DNA of 64,000 bases from Novosphingobium sp. (GTDB lineage Bacteria; Pseudomonadota; Alphaproteobacteria; Sphingomonadales; Sphingomonadaceae): assembly GCA_030697365.1 (NCBI GenBank), contig JAUYQH010000198.1:1-64000 (forward strand), given 5' to 3'. The notes beneath the pieces were generated by a model. The model was not told the DNA's origin. It made no database searches and worked only from the letters and a program-made list of their open reading frames with translations. The position numbers and the translations under genes were made by a program. This document shows positions 47,030 through 55,658 of the stretch, in pieces; position 1 is the first letter of the stretch, and the number at the start of each line of letters is the position of its first letter.

Positions 47030-49336
47030 ATGGCCGACAGCGCCCCATCACCCCTACAAACCCGCGAAAATCCGCCGCAATGGCTGGATGGGCTGAACTT
47101 GCCGCAGCAGGAGGCAGTGCTCACCACCGAGGGCCCGGTGCTGATGCTGGCAGGGGCGGGTACGGGCAAGACCGCTGCGCTCACCGCGCGTTTGGCACAC
47201 CTCGTCCGGTCGCGCCTCGCCTGGCCGAGCGAGATCCTGTGCGTGACCTTCACCAACAAGGCGGCGCGCGAAATGCGCGAACGCGTCGGCCAGTTGATCG
47301 GTCCGGCGGTGGAGGGAATGCCCTGGCTCGGCACCTTTCATTCGATTGCCGCGCGAATGCTGCGAAGCCACGCCGAGTTGGTCGGCTTGCAGGCCAACTA
47401 CACGATCATCGATACCGACGATCAGATCCGCCTGCTCAAACAGCTGATCACCGGCAACGACCTGGATGAAAAGCGCTGGCCCGCGCGCCAGCTCGCCGGG
47501 CTGATCGATCGCTGGAAGAACCGCGGGCTCAACCCCGGCGATCTCGATGCGGTGGAGAACGAACTTTACGCCAACGGCAAGGGCCAACAGTTCTATCAGC
47601 TCTATCAGGACCGGCTGAAGGCGCTGAACGCCTGCGATTTCGGCGACCTCACGCTCCACATGCTCAATATCTTCCGGCGCGAGCGCGACATTCTCGAGCG
47701 CTACCAGCAGCGCTTCAAGTACGTGATGGTCGACGAGTACCAGGATACCAACGCGGTCCAGTACCTGTGGCTGCGGCTGATCGCGCAGGCGCGCAAGAAC
47801 ATTTGCGTGGTCGGGGACGACGATCAGTCGATATATTCATGGCGCGGTGCCGAGGTCGCCAACATCCTGCGCTTCGAGAAGGATTTTCCGGGCGCAAAAG
47901 TGATCCGGCTCGAGCAGAACTATCGCTCCACCCCCGATATCCTCGCCGCTGCATCGGGGCTGATCGCGGCCAACGGCGATCGTCTGGGCAAGACGCTGTG
48001 GACCGAGAAGAACGCGGGCGACAAGGTCCGCGCGATCGGCGTTTGGGACGGCCCGGAAGAAGCGCGCCGGGTGGGCGAGGAGGCCGAGGCGTTGATGCGC
48101 GGCGGGGTCAGCCTCGATGCCATGGCGATCCTCGTGCGCGCCCAGTTCCAGACCCGCGCCTTCGAAGACCGGTTCATCGCGATCGGGCTCAACTATCGCA
48201 TCGTAGGGGGCTTTCGCTTCTACGAACGCGCCGAGATCCGCGATGCGCTCGCGTATCTGCGGGTCATCGCGCAGCCCGCCGACGACCTCGCGTTCGAGCG
48301 GATCTTCAACACCCCCAAGCGCGGGCTGGGCGACAAGGCGCTGGAGACGCTGCACCGCGTCGCGCGCGCGCGCGTCCTGCCGCTGGCCGCGGCCGCGCTC
48401 GAAGTCTGCGACTCCGATGAACTGCCCACGCGAGCGCGCAACAGCCTCGCGGTCCTCATGCGTGGGCTGGCCCGCTGGCGCGAAGCGGCGCAGACTCTTG
48501 TCCCCGCCGAGCTTGCCCGCACCGTCCTCGACGAATCCGGCTACACCGCGATGCTCCAGGCGGAGAAAAGCGTGGATGCCGCCGGACGCCTCGAGAACCT
48601 GTCAGAACTCGCCCGCGCTATGGAGGAATACGAAACGCTCAGCGGGTTCCTCGAACACGTCAGCCTGGTGATGGACAACGACGCGCAACCCGACGCCGAC
48701 AAGATCACGATCATGACGATCCACGCCGCCAAGGGGCTGGAATTCGATCACGTGTTCCTGCCCGGCTGGGAGGAAGGCGTGTTTCCCAGCCAGCGCGCGC
48801 TCGACGAGGGCGGTCTCGCCAGCCTCGAGGAAGAGCGCCGCCTGGCCTATGTCGCGATCACCCGCGCGCGCCAGCGCTGCACCATCTTCCACGCCGCCAA
48901 CCGGCAGATCTACGGCCAGTGGACCAGCTCGATCCCCAGCCGGTTCATCGCCGATCTGCCCAAAGCGCATGTCGAACACGAATCCACGCTGAGCGGCGGG
49001 GCGTCGCTGTGGCGCGCGCAGTACAGCGAGCACGACGATCCCTTCGCGCATCTTGCCCGCGCTCAGCCGGCGCGGACCATGACCCGCGGACCCGGATGGC
49101 AGCGTGCGGTCGCCACCGGCTATGACACTTCGCCCAAACGCATCGCCGAGCCGGGGCGCAGCGCCGCCAGTTTCGCCGCCAAACCGCGCGCCGACATCGC
49201 GATCGGCTGCCGCGTGTTTCACGACAAGTTCGGCTATGGCGAAGTGATCGACCAGGACGGCAACAAGCTGGAGATCGAGTTCGAGACTGCCGGGCGCAAG
49301 CGGGTAATCGACAGCTTCGTCAAGACTGAGACCTGA
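47030..49336 (+). CDS. uvrD: UvrD/PcrA-type DNA helicase
   Basis: The product is 768 aa from ATG 47030; the frame is open further upstream only because it shadows the secreted protein gene. SF1A motifs: Q motif L-N-L-P-Q-Q-E-A-V, Walker A A-G-A-G-T-G-K-T near 46, D-E-Y-Q-D-T-N near 235, D-D-D-Q-S-I-Y-S-W-R-G near 265, Y-R-S-T near 298, I-H-A-A-K-G-L-E-F near 566 and V-A-I-T-R-A-R near 620. The C-terminal ~60 residues carry the RNAP-binding Tudor-like fold (G-C-R-V-F-H-D-K-F-G-Y-G). Roles in excision and mismatch repair. Confidence 0.97.
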   Translation: MADSAPSPLQTRENPPQWLDGLNLPQQEAVLTTEGPVLMLAGAGTGKTAALTARLAHLVRSRLAWPSEILCVTFTNKAAREMRERVGQLIGPAVEGMPWLGTFHSIAARMLRSHAELVGLQANYTIIDTDDQIRLLKQLITGNDLDEKRWPARQLAGLIDRWKNRGLNPGDLDAVENELYANGKGQQFYQLYQDRLKALNACDFGDLTLHMLNIFRRERDILERYQQRFKYVMVDEYQDTNAVQYLWLRLIAQARKNICVVGDDDQSIYSWRGAEVANILRFEKDFPGAKVIRLEQNYRSTPDILAAASGLIAANGDRLGKTLWTEKNAGDKVRAIGVWDGPEEARRVGEEAEALMRGGVSLDAMAILVRAQFQTRAFEDRFIAIGLNYRIVGGFRFYERAEIRDALAYLRVIAQPADDLAFERIFNTPKRGLGDKALETLHRVARARVLPLAAAALEVCDSDELPTRARNSLAVLMRGLARWREAAQTLVPAELARTVLDESGYTAMLQAEKSVDAAGRLENLSELARAMEEYETLSGFLEHVSLVMDNDAQPDADKITIMTIHAAKGLEFDHVFLPGWEEGVFPSQRALDEGGLASLEEERRLAYVAITRARQRCTIFHAANRQIYGQWTSSIPSRFIADLPKAHVEHESTLSGGASLWRAQYSEHDDPFAHLARAQPARTMTRGPGWQRAVATGYDTSPKRIAEPGRSAASFAAKPRADIAIGCRVFHDKFGYGEVIDQDGNKLEIEFETAGRKRVIDSFVKTET

Positions 49337-49438
49337 TCCTCAAGCCATCGGGGAGCTGTGCGCTAACCATTCGGTAAGCTTTGCCGTTTAGCTCTTGTTG
49401 ACAATTGGTGACGGCGCTGGGGGGCGCGGCGGACGAGC

Positions 49439-50197
49439 ATGCAGATCGATTGGCAGCCATATCTGACCATGGCCGCGATCGGTCTGGTATTCTCCGGGCT
49501 TGAACTCCTGATCCCGGTGCGCCGGCCGCCGGCTTTCGCCTGGCGGCGCTATCTGACCGACCTCCTGCACTTCAGCATCGGTGGCATCGCGATCCGGGTC
49601 GGAACGACCGCGGCGATTTATTTCGTGATGGTCCGGACGGGAGCGATTTCCGGCACAGCGTCACTGCCATTGTGGCTTCAGGTCCTGGCCGTCATGTTGT
49701 TTTCCGACCTGATGTTCTGGGTCGCTCATCGCCTGTGCCACGCAGTGCCCTGGTTGTGGGAGTTCCACCGCATCCATCACAGCAGCGAGCACCTCGACTG
49801 GCTGGCTGCGTACCGTGTCCACCCGGTCGACCAGATCCTCAATTCGACCCTGATCGCCCTGCCCGCATTGCTGCTTGGATTTTCACCGGTCGCGATCCTG
49901 ATCTACGGCGTGATCTATCAGTGGCACGCCATCCTGCTTCATTCAAACGTCCGAATTACGCTGGGGCCGCTGGCGCGGATTGTTACCGGGCCCCAGTTTC
50001 ACCACTGGCATCACGCCGATCAGCCCGAGGCCTACGACCGTAATTTCGGTGGGCAACTGGTCATCTGGGATCGCCTGTTCGGCACCGCTTTCGAACCGGT
50101 CTCGTCGCTACCCGAGCGCTACGGCGTGGACGATCCGCCGCGCGAGAATTTCGTCACCCATCTCGTTTCACCGTTTCTTCGGAGGCACTTTCAATGA
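49439..50197 (+). CDS. Sterol desaturase/fatty-acid hydroxylase family protein
   Basis: The product is 252 aa with ~4 membrane helices. Three histidine clusters define the di-iron membrane hydroxylase: H-R-L-C-H near 100, H-R-I-H-H near 115 and F-H-H-W-H-H near 185, plus H-x(5)-H in Q-W-H-A-I-L-L-H. It might hydroxylate fatty acids, carotenoids or hopanoids; the substrate is not deducible. It overlaps the methyltransferase gene by 4 nt, so the two probably act on the same lipid. Confidence 0.88.
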   Translation: MQIDWQPYLTMAAIGLVFSGLELLIPVRRPPAFAWRRYLTDLLHFSIGGIAIRVGTTAAIYFVMVRTGAISGTASLPLWLQVLAVMLFSDLMFWVAHRLCHAVPWLWEFHRIHHSSEHLDWLAAYRVHPVDQILNSTLIALPALLLGFSPVAILIYGVIYQWHAILLHSNVRITLGPLARIVTGPQFHHWHHADQPEAYDRNFGGQLVIWDRLFGTAFEPVSSLPERYGVDDPPRENFVTHLVSPFLRRHFQ

Positions 50198-50787
50198 CAG
50201 ACCTGATTCGTTGGGGAGAGCGTCTGTTTCTCATCCCGCTGAGTTTGGCCGTGATCCTGCGCCTTGCCCCCGAACTTGGGGAGCATCCGCACTTCGTGCT
50301 GTTCCTTGTCAGCGAACTGGTCGGCGTCGCCCTGTTGCTACTCCAGCGACGCGGCGAAACCACGACCGCATTCTATCCCATACTGATCGCGTTCGTGGGA
50401 ACCGGGGTGGCATTGCTGGTTGTGCCCACCGGGCAGCGGCTTATCTCGGATCAGGCGTCGCTCGCGCTGATCCTGGCCGGTTCGGCAATCGCACTCGCGG
50501 CGAAGCTTTTCCTCGGACGCAGTTTCGGGGTTGTCCCGGCCAATCGCGGGGTCAAGGCGGCGGGCGTTTACCGCTTCGTGCGGCACCCGATGTATGCCGG
50601 CTACATGATCAACCAGCTCGGTTTCCTGCTGGTCTTCTTTTCGCTCCACAACGTGGTGATCTATGCGGTCGCGTGGACGACCCTGTGGCTTCGCGCGGTG
50701 GAGGAGGAAAAGATTCTTTGCCGCGATCCCGCGTACCAGCGTTACGCGACGCAAGTGCGCTTCAGGCTCATACCCGGGGTGGCCTGA
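50194..50787 (+). CDS. Isoprenylcysteine carboxyl methyltransferase-like membrane protein
   Basis: The product is 197 aa with five to six membrane helices. The ICMT/PEMT motif is Y-R-F-V-R-H-P-M-Y-A-G-Y near residue 126, followed by E-E-E-K-I-L-C-R-D-P-A-Y-Q-R-Y near 168, the SAM-binding end of this superfamily. Bacterial members methylate lipids or are of unknown use. Translationally coupled to the upstream hydroxylase. Confidence 0.85.
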   Translation: MTDLIRWGERLFLIPLSLAVILRLAPELGEHPHFVLFLVSELVGVALLLLQRRGETTTAFYPILIAFVGTGVALLVVPTGQRLISDQASLALILAGSAIALAAKLFLGRSFGVVPANRGVKAAGVYRFVRHPMYAGYMINQLGFLLVFFSLHNVVIYAVAWTTLWLRAVEEEKILCRDPAYQRYATQVRFRLIPGVA

Positions 50788-50802
50788 CCGTAGAAGGGCC
50801 TG

Positions 50803-52188
50803 TCAGGCCGCCGTCGATATGCCCAGAAATCCTGGGACTGGCCCGTTCCAACCCTCGTCACCGGAGTCCTCCGCGACGACGGGCTCCGACTTGGGCTCGG
50901 GCCGGCGCACGGGCTGACTGGCAGCCGCCGGGCGCTCATCGTGGGCCGGGCGTTCCTCACGCCGTGGGCGAGCGGAACGCGCCTCGCGTGGAGCTCGCGG
51001 TTCGCGAGGCGGACGGGCTTCGCGCGGCGGCCGCTCGGACTGCTCCGCCACCGGCGCGGCGGATTCGGCTGGGCGTCCACCCTCAAACAGCTGAATCTTG
51101 CCGCCGGTCAGCTTCTCGACGTTGTCGATCGCCTCGGCGTCCTCGGGCGCGACGAAAGTGAACGCGCGACCCTTGGCACCGGCGCGACCGGTCCGGCCGA
51201 TGCGGTGGACGTAGTCGTCAGGATGCCAAGGGGTGTCGAAGTTGAACACATGGCTGACGCCCTTGACGTCCAAACCGCGCGCGGCGACGTCGCTGGCGAC
51301 GAGGATGCTGATCGAACCGTCCTTGAACCGGGCAAGCTCGGCGTTGCGCGACGCCTGGTCCATGTCGCCGTGAATTTCGCCTGCGGAGAAACCGTGTTGC
51401 TTGAGGCTCTTGGCCAGCTCGCGCACCGTGGTCTTGCGGTTGCAGAAGACGATCGCGGTGGAAACGTCGTCGGTCCGCAGAAGTTCGCGCAGCACTTCGC
51501 GCTTGGCGCGGCTCTGGACCGGCACCTTGAACTGGACGATATTCTCGTTGCGCGAGGCGGGGCGGGCGACCTCGATGTACTTGGGGTTGGTCAGGAAGCG
51601 GTCGGCCAGCTTCTTGATCGGCGGAGGCATCGTCGCCGAGAACAGCAGCGTCTGGCGCTGCGCAGGCAATTTGGTGCAGATCGTCTCGATATCCGGGATG
51701 AACCCCATGTCGAGCATCCGGTCGGCCTCGTCGATCACCAGCATGTTGCACCCGGTGAGCAGGATCTTGCCGCGCTCGAACAGGTCCATCAGCCGGCCGG
51801 GGGTGGCGATCAGCACGTCGACCCCGTCCTTGAGCGCCTTGACCTGATCGCCCATCTGCACGCCGCCGATCAGCAGCGCCATCTTGAGATCGTGGTTCGC
51901 GCCGTACTTGACGAATTCGTCGGCGACTTGCGCGGCCAGCTCGCGTGTCGGCTCGAGGATCAGGCTGCGCGGCATCAGCGCGCGGCGGCGCCCGTGGCCG
52001 AGAATGTCGATCATCGGCAGCACGAACGCGCCGGTCTTGCCCGTCCCGGTCTGGGCGATGCCGATGATGTCCTTCATCATCAGGATGCTGGGGATCGCCT
52101 GCGCCTGGATTGGCGTGGGCGTGTCATAGCCCTTGCTGGTAACCGCCTGGAGCAGTTCGTCTGACAAGCCGATATCGGCGAATTTCAT
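50803..52188 (-). CDS. DEAD-box RNA helicase (RhlE-like)
   Basis: The product is 461 aa. Motifs in order: Q motif (Y-D-T-P-T-P-I-Q), A-Q-T-G-T-G-K-T near 45, P-T-R-E-L-A near 82, T-P-G-R near 127, D-E-A-D near 151, S-A-T near 182, F-C-N-R near 248, D-V-A-A-R-G-L-D near 293, H-R-I-G-R-T-G-R near 322. A ~85-residue Arg/Pro/Glu-rich tail follows. Likely in RNA degradation or ribosome assembly and cold response. The leader begins with a strong hairpin. Confidence 0.95.
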   Translation of the reverse strand: MKFADIGLSDELLQAVTSKGYDTPTPIQAQAIPSILMMKDIIGIAQTGTGKTGAFVLPMIDILGHGRRRALMPRSLILEPTRELAAQVADEFVKYGANHDLKMALLIGGVQMGDQVKALKDGVDVLIATPGRLMDLFERGKILLTGCNMLVIDEADRMLDMGFIPDIETICTKLPAQRQTLLFSATMPPPIKKLADRFLTNPKYIEVARPASRNENIVQFKVPVQSRAKREVLRELLRTDDVSTAIVFCNRKTTVRELAKSLKQHGFSAGEIHGDMDQASRNAELARFKDGSISILVASDVAARGLDVKGVSHVFNFDTPWHPDDYVHRIGRTGRAGAKGRAFTFVAPEDAEAIDNVEKLTGGKIQLFEGGRPAESAAPVAEQSERPPREARPPREPRAPREARSARPRREERPAHDERPAAASQPVRRPEPKSEPVVAEDSGDEGWNGPVPGFLGISTAA

Positions 52189-52241
52189 GCAATAGTCCGA
52201 AAAAGAGAGAGGTGCGAAAGGCGCGCGGCCGGGTTCCCACG

Positions 52242-52303
52242 GGAGTCTTGCTGCAATGCAGCGAGACTCCGCCGCGCTAAGCGGAAAACGTGCGGAAAGT
52301 CAA
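52242..52303 (-). promoter_or_regulatory. Putative promoter and 5'-terminal stem-loop of the helicase gene
   Basis: Minus strand TTGACT (52298-52303), 17-bp spacer, TTAGCG (52275-52280) could be a -35/-10 pair. The predicted start falls at a stem GGAGTCTCGCTGC / GCAGCAAGACTCC (52242-52270) with an ATT loop. Alternatively the hairpin ends the upstream gene's transcript, but no T-run follows. Confidence 0.4.
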
Positions 52304-52310
52304 GAAATCG

Positions 52311-52907
52311 CTAATCGTCGATCGCGACGAGCTGGCGCAGGCGGCTGAGCGAGCAACTTGCCCCGCTGCGCGAATGGATCATGTCGCGATTCACGCACAG
52401 CCGCCCGTCGCCGTTCCGTTCGAGGTAGAACCCCGAATAGAAATCGCGCGCGCGGCAGGCCTTTTCCAGGCTGACGCCGATCATCCGCTGGTCGCGCAGG
52501 AACAGCATCAGTCGGTTGTCCCCGCCGATCTGGACTCCGGCGATGCTGGCGGCCCGAATGCACTTGCCCACTTTGCGCTCGCGAAACCGCTCATCGAGAG
52601 GAGCCTGGGGGAGCATGGCGAGCATCTCGCGGGCCGGGCCGAGCGGGGTAATGCGGATGATCGTGCGCTGTTCGATCCGGACCTGCTCGGCAGGTGCCGA
52701 GCGGAACGCGTCCGCGACATCGCTCCACAACGCGAGACCCTCGGGCGGGGCTGCGAGCATTTGGGGAGCTGGCAAGGGAGCAAACGACCATTCGATCGAC
52801 CACTCCGTTACGGGCTGCTCTACTGGGTCCGATGCGTTCGCCGACGATGCCTGCGGGGCTGCGGCAGCCAGGACAAGCGGAACGAGGAAGGTCATCAGCG
52901 AAGACAT
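52311..52907 (-). CDS. Hypothetical exported protein
   Basis: The product is 198 aa from ATG 52907. Signal peptide M-S-S-L-M-T-F-L-V-P-L-V-L-A-A-A-A-P, cleaved near residue 20-25. The mature part has four Cys (K-C-I-R-A, K-A-C-R-A, R-L-C-V-N, S-C-S-L) suited to disulfides and ends L-R-Q-L-V-A-I-D-D. Sphingomonad proteins with this layout are annotated hypothetical; no function can be given. Confidence 0.75.
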   Translation of the reverse strand: MSSLMTFLVPLVLAAAAPQASSANASDPVEQPVTEWSIEWSFAPLPAPQMLAAPPEGLALWSDVADAFRSAPAEQVRIEQRTIIRITPLGPAREMLAMLPQAPLDERFRERKVGKCIRAASIAGVQIGGDNRLMLFLRDQRMIGVSLEKACRARDFYSGFYLERNGDGRLCVNRDMIHSRSGASCSLSRLRQLVAIDD

Positions 52908-53061
52908 TGCGGGGTGCGCTCGGCTCCGGCTGGGCGCGCCCGGCTTGGGCGCAATGCGGCAACAATGCGGCAGAGGATAGCCGCCGCGGTTGAATGTCCG
53001 CTTAACCCACGTTCCGCAAGAGCCTAGCGCCACCGCGCCGCTCCATGGCATAGGCGGGGCG

Positions 53062-54483
53062 ATGAGCGATCAGGCAACCTTCCTCGACGCGGCGCACGAC
53101 TTGCTCGGCGACCGTGGACTGACCAGCGACCCCGACCTGGTCGAGCCGTGGCTGACCGACTGGCGCGGGCGCTTCACCGGCAGGGCCCTGGCGCTGGCCT
53201 CGCCCGCAACGACCGGCGAAGTTGCCGCGCTGGTGAGGCTTTGCGCGCAGCACCGCGTCGCCATCGTTCCGCAGGGCGGAAACAGCGGCATGTCGGGTGG
53301 AGCCACACCCGACCCCAGCGGCGCGCAGCTCGTTCTTTCGCTTCGCAGGATGAATGCAATCCGCGCCCTCGACGTTACCGGGCGCCAGGTGGTCGCCGAA
53401 GCGGGGGTGATCCTGGAGAACCTGCACCACGCAGCCGAAGCGCAAGGACTGCGCTTTCCCCTCTCGCTGGGCGGCAAAGGCTCGGCCACGGTTGGCGGGC
53501 TGGTCTCGACCAACGCCGGCGGCACCCAGGTGCTGCGCCACGGTTCGATGCGCGCGCTGGTGCTTGGGGTGGAGGCGGTGCTGCCCGATGGCAAAGTGTT
53601 CGACCAGCTGACCCCGCTCAAGAAGGACAACCGCGGGTTCGATCTCAAGCAATTGCTGATCGGCTCCGAGGGGACGCTCGGCATCGTCACCGCGGCCACG
53701 CTGCGGCTGGTGCCCGCGGTGGCGGCGCGCGCGGTGATCTGGGCCGGTCTGGCTTCGATCGGGCAGGCGCGCGAGTTGCTGCTCCATTGCCAGGAACACG
53801 AGAACGAGGCGCTCGAGGGGTTCGAGGTCATGCCCGGGCATTGCCTCGAATCGGTGGTCCGCTTCCTCCCCGGCGCACGCGAGCCGCTGGGCGGCAAGCA
53901 CGCCTGGCACGCGCTGATCGAGCTGGATGCCTCGCGCTCCGACGCCGATACGCTGGCGACCCGTGCCGAGGCGATGATCGCCGCCGCATTTGAGCGCGGA
54001 TTGATCGAGGACGCGACGATCGCCGCCAGCGAGGCCCAGGCCGAAGCCTTGTGGCAGTTGCGCGAGATGGTCGCCCCGGCCGAACGCGCGGCGGGCCCGG
54101 CGGTGCAGCACGACGTCAGCGTACCGCTCGAAGCGGTGCCCGGCTTCGTCGAGGCTGCGGTCGAGGCCGTCGAGGCGCGGTTTCCCGGCACCCGCGCGGT
54201 TGCCTTCGGGCATCTTGGCGACGGCAACATCCATTTTCACGTGATAGCACCGCCCGGCACCGACGGCCCCCCCTGGCAGGATGGCGAAGGCAAGGCGATC
54301 AGCCGCTTCGTTCACGACATCGTCGCCGAGTGGCGCGGCTCGATCTCGGCCGAGCACGGCATCGGACAGTTGAAGCGCGACGAGCTGCACCGCCTGGGCG
54401 ACCCGGTCGCGCTGCACCTGATGGCCGCGGTCAAGGCGGCGCTCGATCCGCACGGGATCATGAACCCCGGTAAGCTTCTGTAA
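53062..54483 (+). CDS. FAD-binding D-2-hydroxyacid dehydrogenase (GlcD/D2HGDH type)
   Basis: The product is 473 aa. PCMH-type FAD domain (~40-220): I-V-P-Q-G-G-N-S-G-M-S-G-G near 72 and G-S-E-G-T-L-G-I-V-T-A-A-T near 207. C-terminal FAD-oxidase domain (~225-473) with the metal/substrate motif F-G-H-L-G-D-G-N-I-H-F near 386 and S-A-E-H-G-I-G near 433. It oxidises D-lactate, D-2-hydroxyglutarate or similar. ATG 53062 is chosen because the upstream frame is shadow. Divergent from the exported protein gene. Confidence 0.92.
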   Translation: MSDQATFLDAAHDLLGDRGLTSDPDLVEPWLTDWRGRFTGRALALASPATTGEVAALVRLCAQHRVAIVPQGGNSGMSGGATPDPSGAQLVLSLRRMNAIRALDVTGRQVVAEAGVILENLHHAAEAQGLRFPLSLGGKGSATVGGLVSTNAGGTQVLRHGSMRALVLGVEAVLPDGKVFDQLTPLKKDNRGFDLKQLLIGSEGTLGIVTAATLRLVPAVAARAVIWAGLASIGQARELLLHCQEHENEALEGFEVMPGHCLESVVRFLPGAREPLGGKHAWHALIELDASRSDADTLATRAEAMIAAAFERGLIEDATIAASEAQAEALWQLREMVAPAERAAGPAVQHDVSVPLEAVPGFVEAAVEAVEARFPGTRAVAFGHLGDGNIHFHVIAPPGTDGPPWQDGEGKAISRFVHDIVAEWRGSISAEHGIGQLKRDELHRLGDPVALHLMAAVKAALDPHGIMNPGKLL

Positions 54484-54585
54484 CCGGTCCGCAAGCTTGC
54501 GCCGTTCCGCCTAAGACCTTAAGAGCGCCGCTTTGCCGCGCCGCCGATCCCGGCGGCGCTTCAGTTTCAATCGCGGAGAGAATTC

Positions 54586-55377
54586 ATGGCCAGCGCGCCG
54601 CAGCCCAACCTTCCCTTGTTCTACAAGGACCTGATGCCGCTCAACAGCCGCGATCACGGCACCTGGCGCGCCAAGAGCATGGACAGTGCGCCGTGGCTGG
54701 TCGGTCAGCACGCGGTTCCGCTGACGGTTGAGGAATTCCCGCAGGCGCAACGCTTTTTCCCGATCATCTTCGCCAGCGGCGACAACCCCGTTCCGCTGGC
54801 GCTCATGGGGCTCAACGAAGGGGTCAACGTCTTCGTCAACGACGAGGGCAAGATCGACACCCCGATCTACCTCCCGGCCTACATCCGCCGTTATCCGTTC
54901 CTGCTCGCCAAGCTGACCCCGGAAACGCAGGAATTGTCGCTGTGCTTCGATCCGACTTGCGACATGGTCGGCGATTTCAGCGAGGGTGAGCCGCTGTTCG
55001 CCGACAACAAGCCGACCGATACAACCCAGAACGCGCTCAACTTCTGCGAGAGCTTCGAGCAGGCCGGCCAGCGCACCGGCGCGTTCATCGAAGAGCTCAA
55101 GAAGCATGATCTGCTGATGGAAGGCGAAGTCGCCATCCAGCAGGAAGGGCTCGAGCAGCCCTTCGTCTATCGCGGCTTCCAGATGGTCAATCAGGACAAG
55201 CTCAAGGAAGTTCGCGGCGACGTTCTGCGCACCTGGAATCAGAACGGCCTGCTGCCGCTGATCCACGCCCACCTGTTCTCGCTCGACCTGATGCGCGAGA
55301 TCTTTTCCCGCCAGCAGGCGCTCGGCAAGGGACCATCCATTCCCGCTGCGACCCCGGCTCCAGCCTCGGTCAACTAA
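54586..55377 (+). CDS. SapC family protein
   Basis: The product is 263 aa and matches SapC (PF07277): L-N-S-R-D-H-G-T-W-R near residue 16, Q-R-F-F-P-I-I-F-A-S near 56, P-A-Y-I-R-R-Y-P-F-L-L near 98, and F-V-Y-R-G-F-Q-M-V-N near 185. The name comes from a Campylobacter S-layer-linked gene; the role in alphaproteobacteria is unknown. AGAG lies 7 nt before the ATG. A probable sRNA follows. Confidence 0.88.
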   Translation: MASAPQPNLPLFYKDLMPLNSRDHGTWRAKSMDSAPWLVGQHAVPLTVEEFPQAQRFFPIIFASGDNPVPLALMGLNEGVNVFVNDEGKIDTPIYLPAYIRRYPFLLAKLTPETQELSLCFDPTCDMVGDFSEGEPLFADNKPTDTTQNALNFCESFEQAGQRTGAFIEELKKHDLLMEGEVAIQQEGLEQPFVYRGFQMVNQDKLKEVRGDVLRTWNQNGLLPLIHAHLFSLDLMREIFSRQQALGKGPSIPAATPAPASVN

Positions 55378-55431
55378 GCTCATCCTGCTGCAAGGGCTTC
55401 AAACTACGGGAGTTAATTTCCCAAAGAGTTC

Positions 55432-55460
55432 TTGTCAGACCGGTCTACCGGGCCTATCTT
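55432..55460 (+). promoter_or_regulatory. Sigma-70-type promoter of the candidate sRNA
   Basis: TTGTCA, 17-bp spacer, TATCTT: close to consensus with optimal spacing, placing a start at ~55467, downstream of sapC and far from the next ORF at 55659. Confidence 0.6.
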
Positions 55461-55466
55461 GGAGAT

Positions 55467-55570
55467 GTTCGGTCGGTGCTCCCCTCATGGCCCGGCTGGA
55501 CTGGTGCACGCGAGTGTACCTCCTCCCTGAACCTTGGCCACCTGGTGCGACTGCACCAGGTGGTTTTTTA
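55467..55570 (+). ncRNA. Candidate small RNA with CU-rich loops and strong terminator
   Basis: About 104 nt lie between a good promoter and a near-ideal terminator. It contains GGTGCAC-GCGA-GTGTACC, a 7-bp hairpin with a GNRA loop (55504-55521), two unpaired CU-rich motifs (CTCCCCTC near 55477; CCTCCTCCCT near 55521) able to pair with Shine-Dalgarno sequences, and a terminator with an 11-bp stem CCACCTGGTGC-GACT-GCACCAGGTGG plus six T (55538-55569). No ORF is supported. The build is like alphaproteobacterial trans-acting sRNAs with CU-rich loops; no named family is claimed. Confidence 0.65.
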
Positions 55571-55658
55571 TTGCCGATTTGCGAAAGGCTATTTCCGTCA
55601 GGTCTTGCCTGCGCATAGCGCGTGGCTACCATCCGGCATTCCGCCGCTGGAGACCGCC

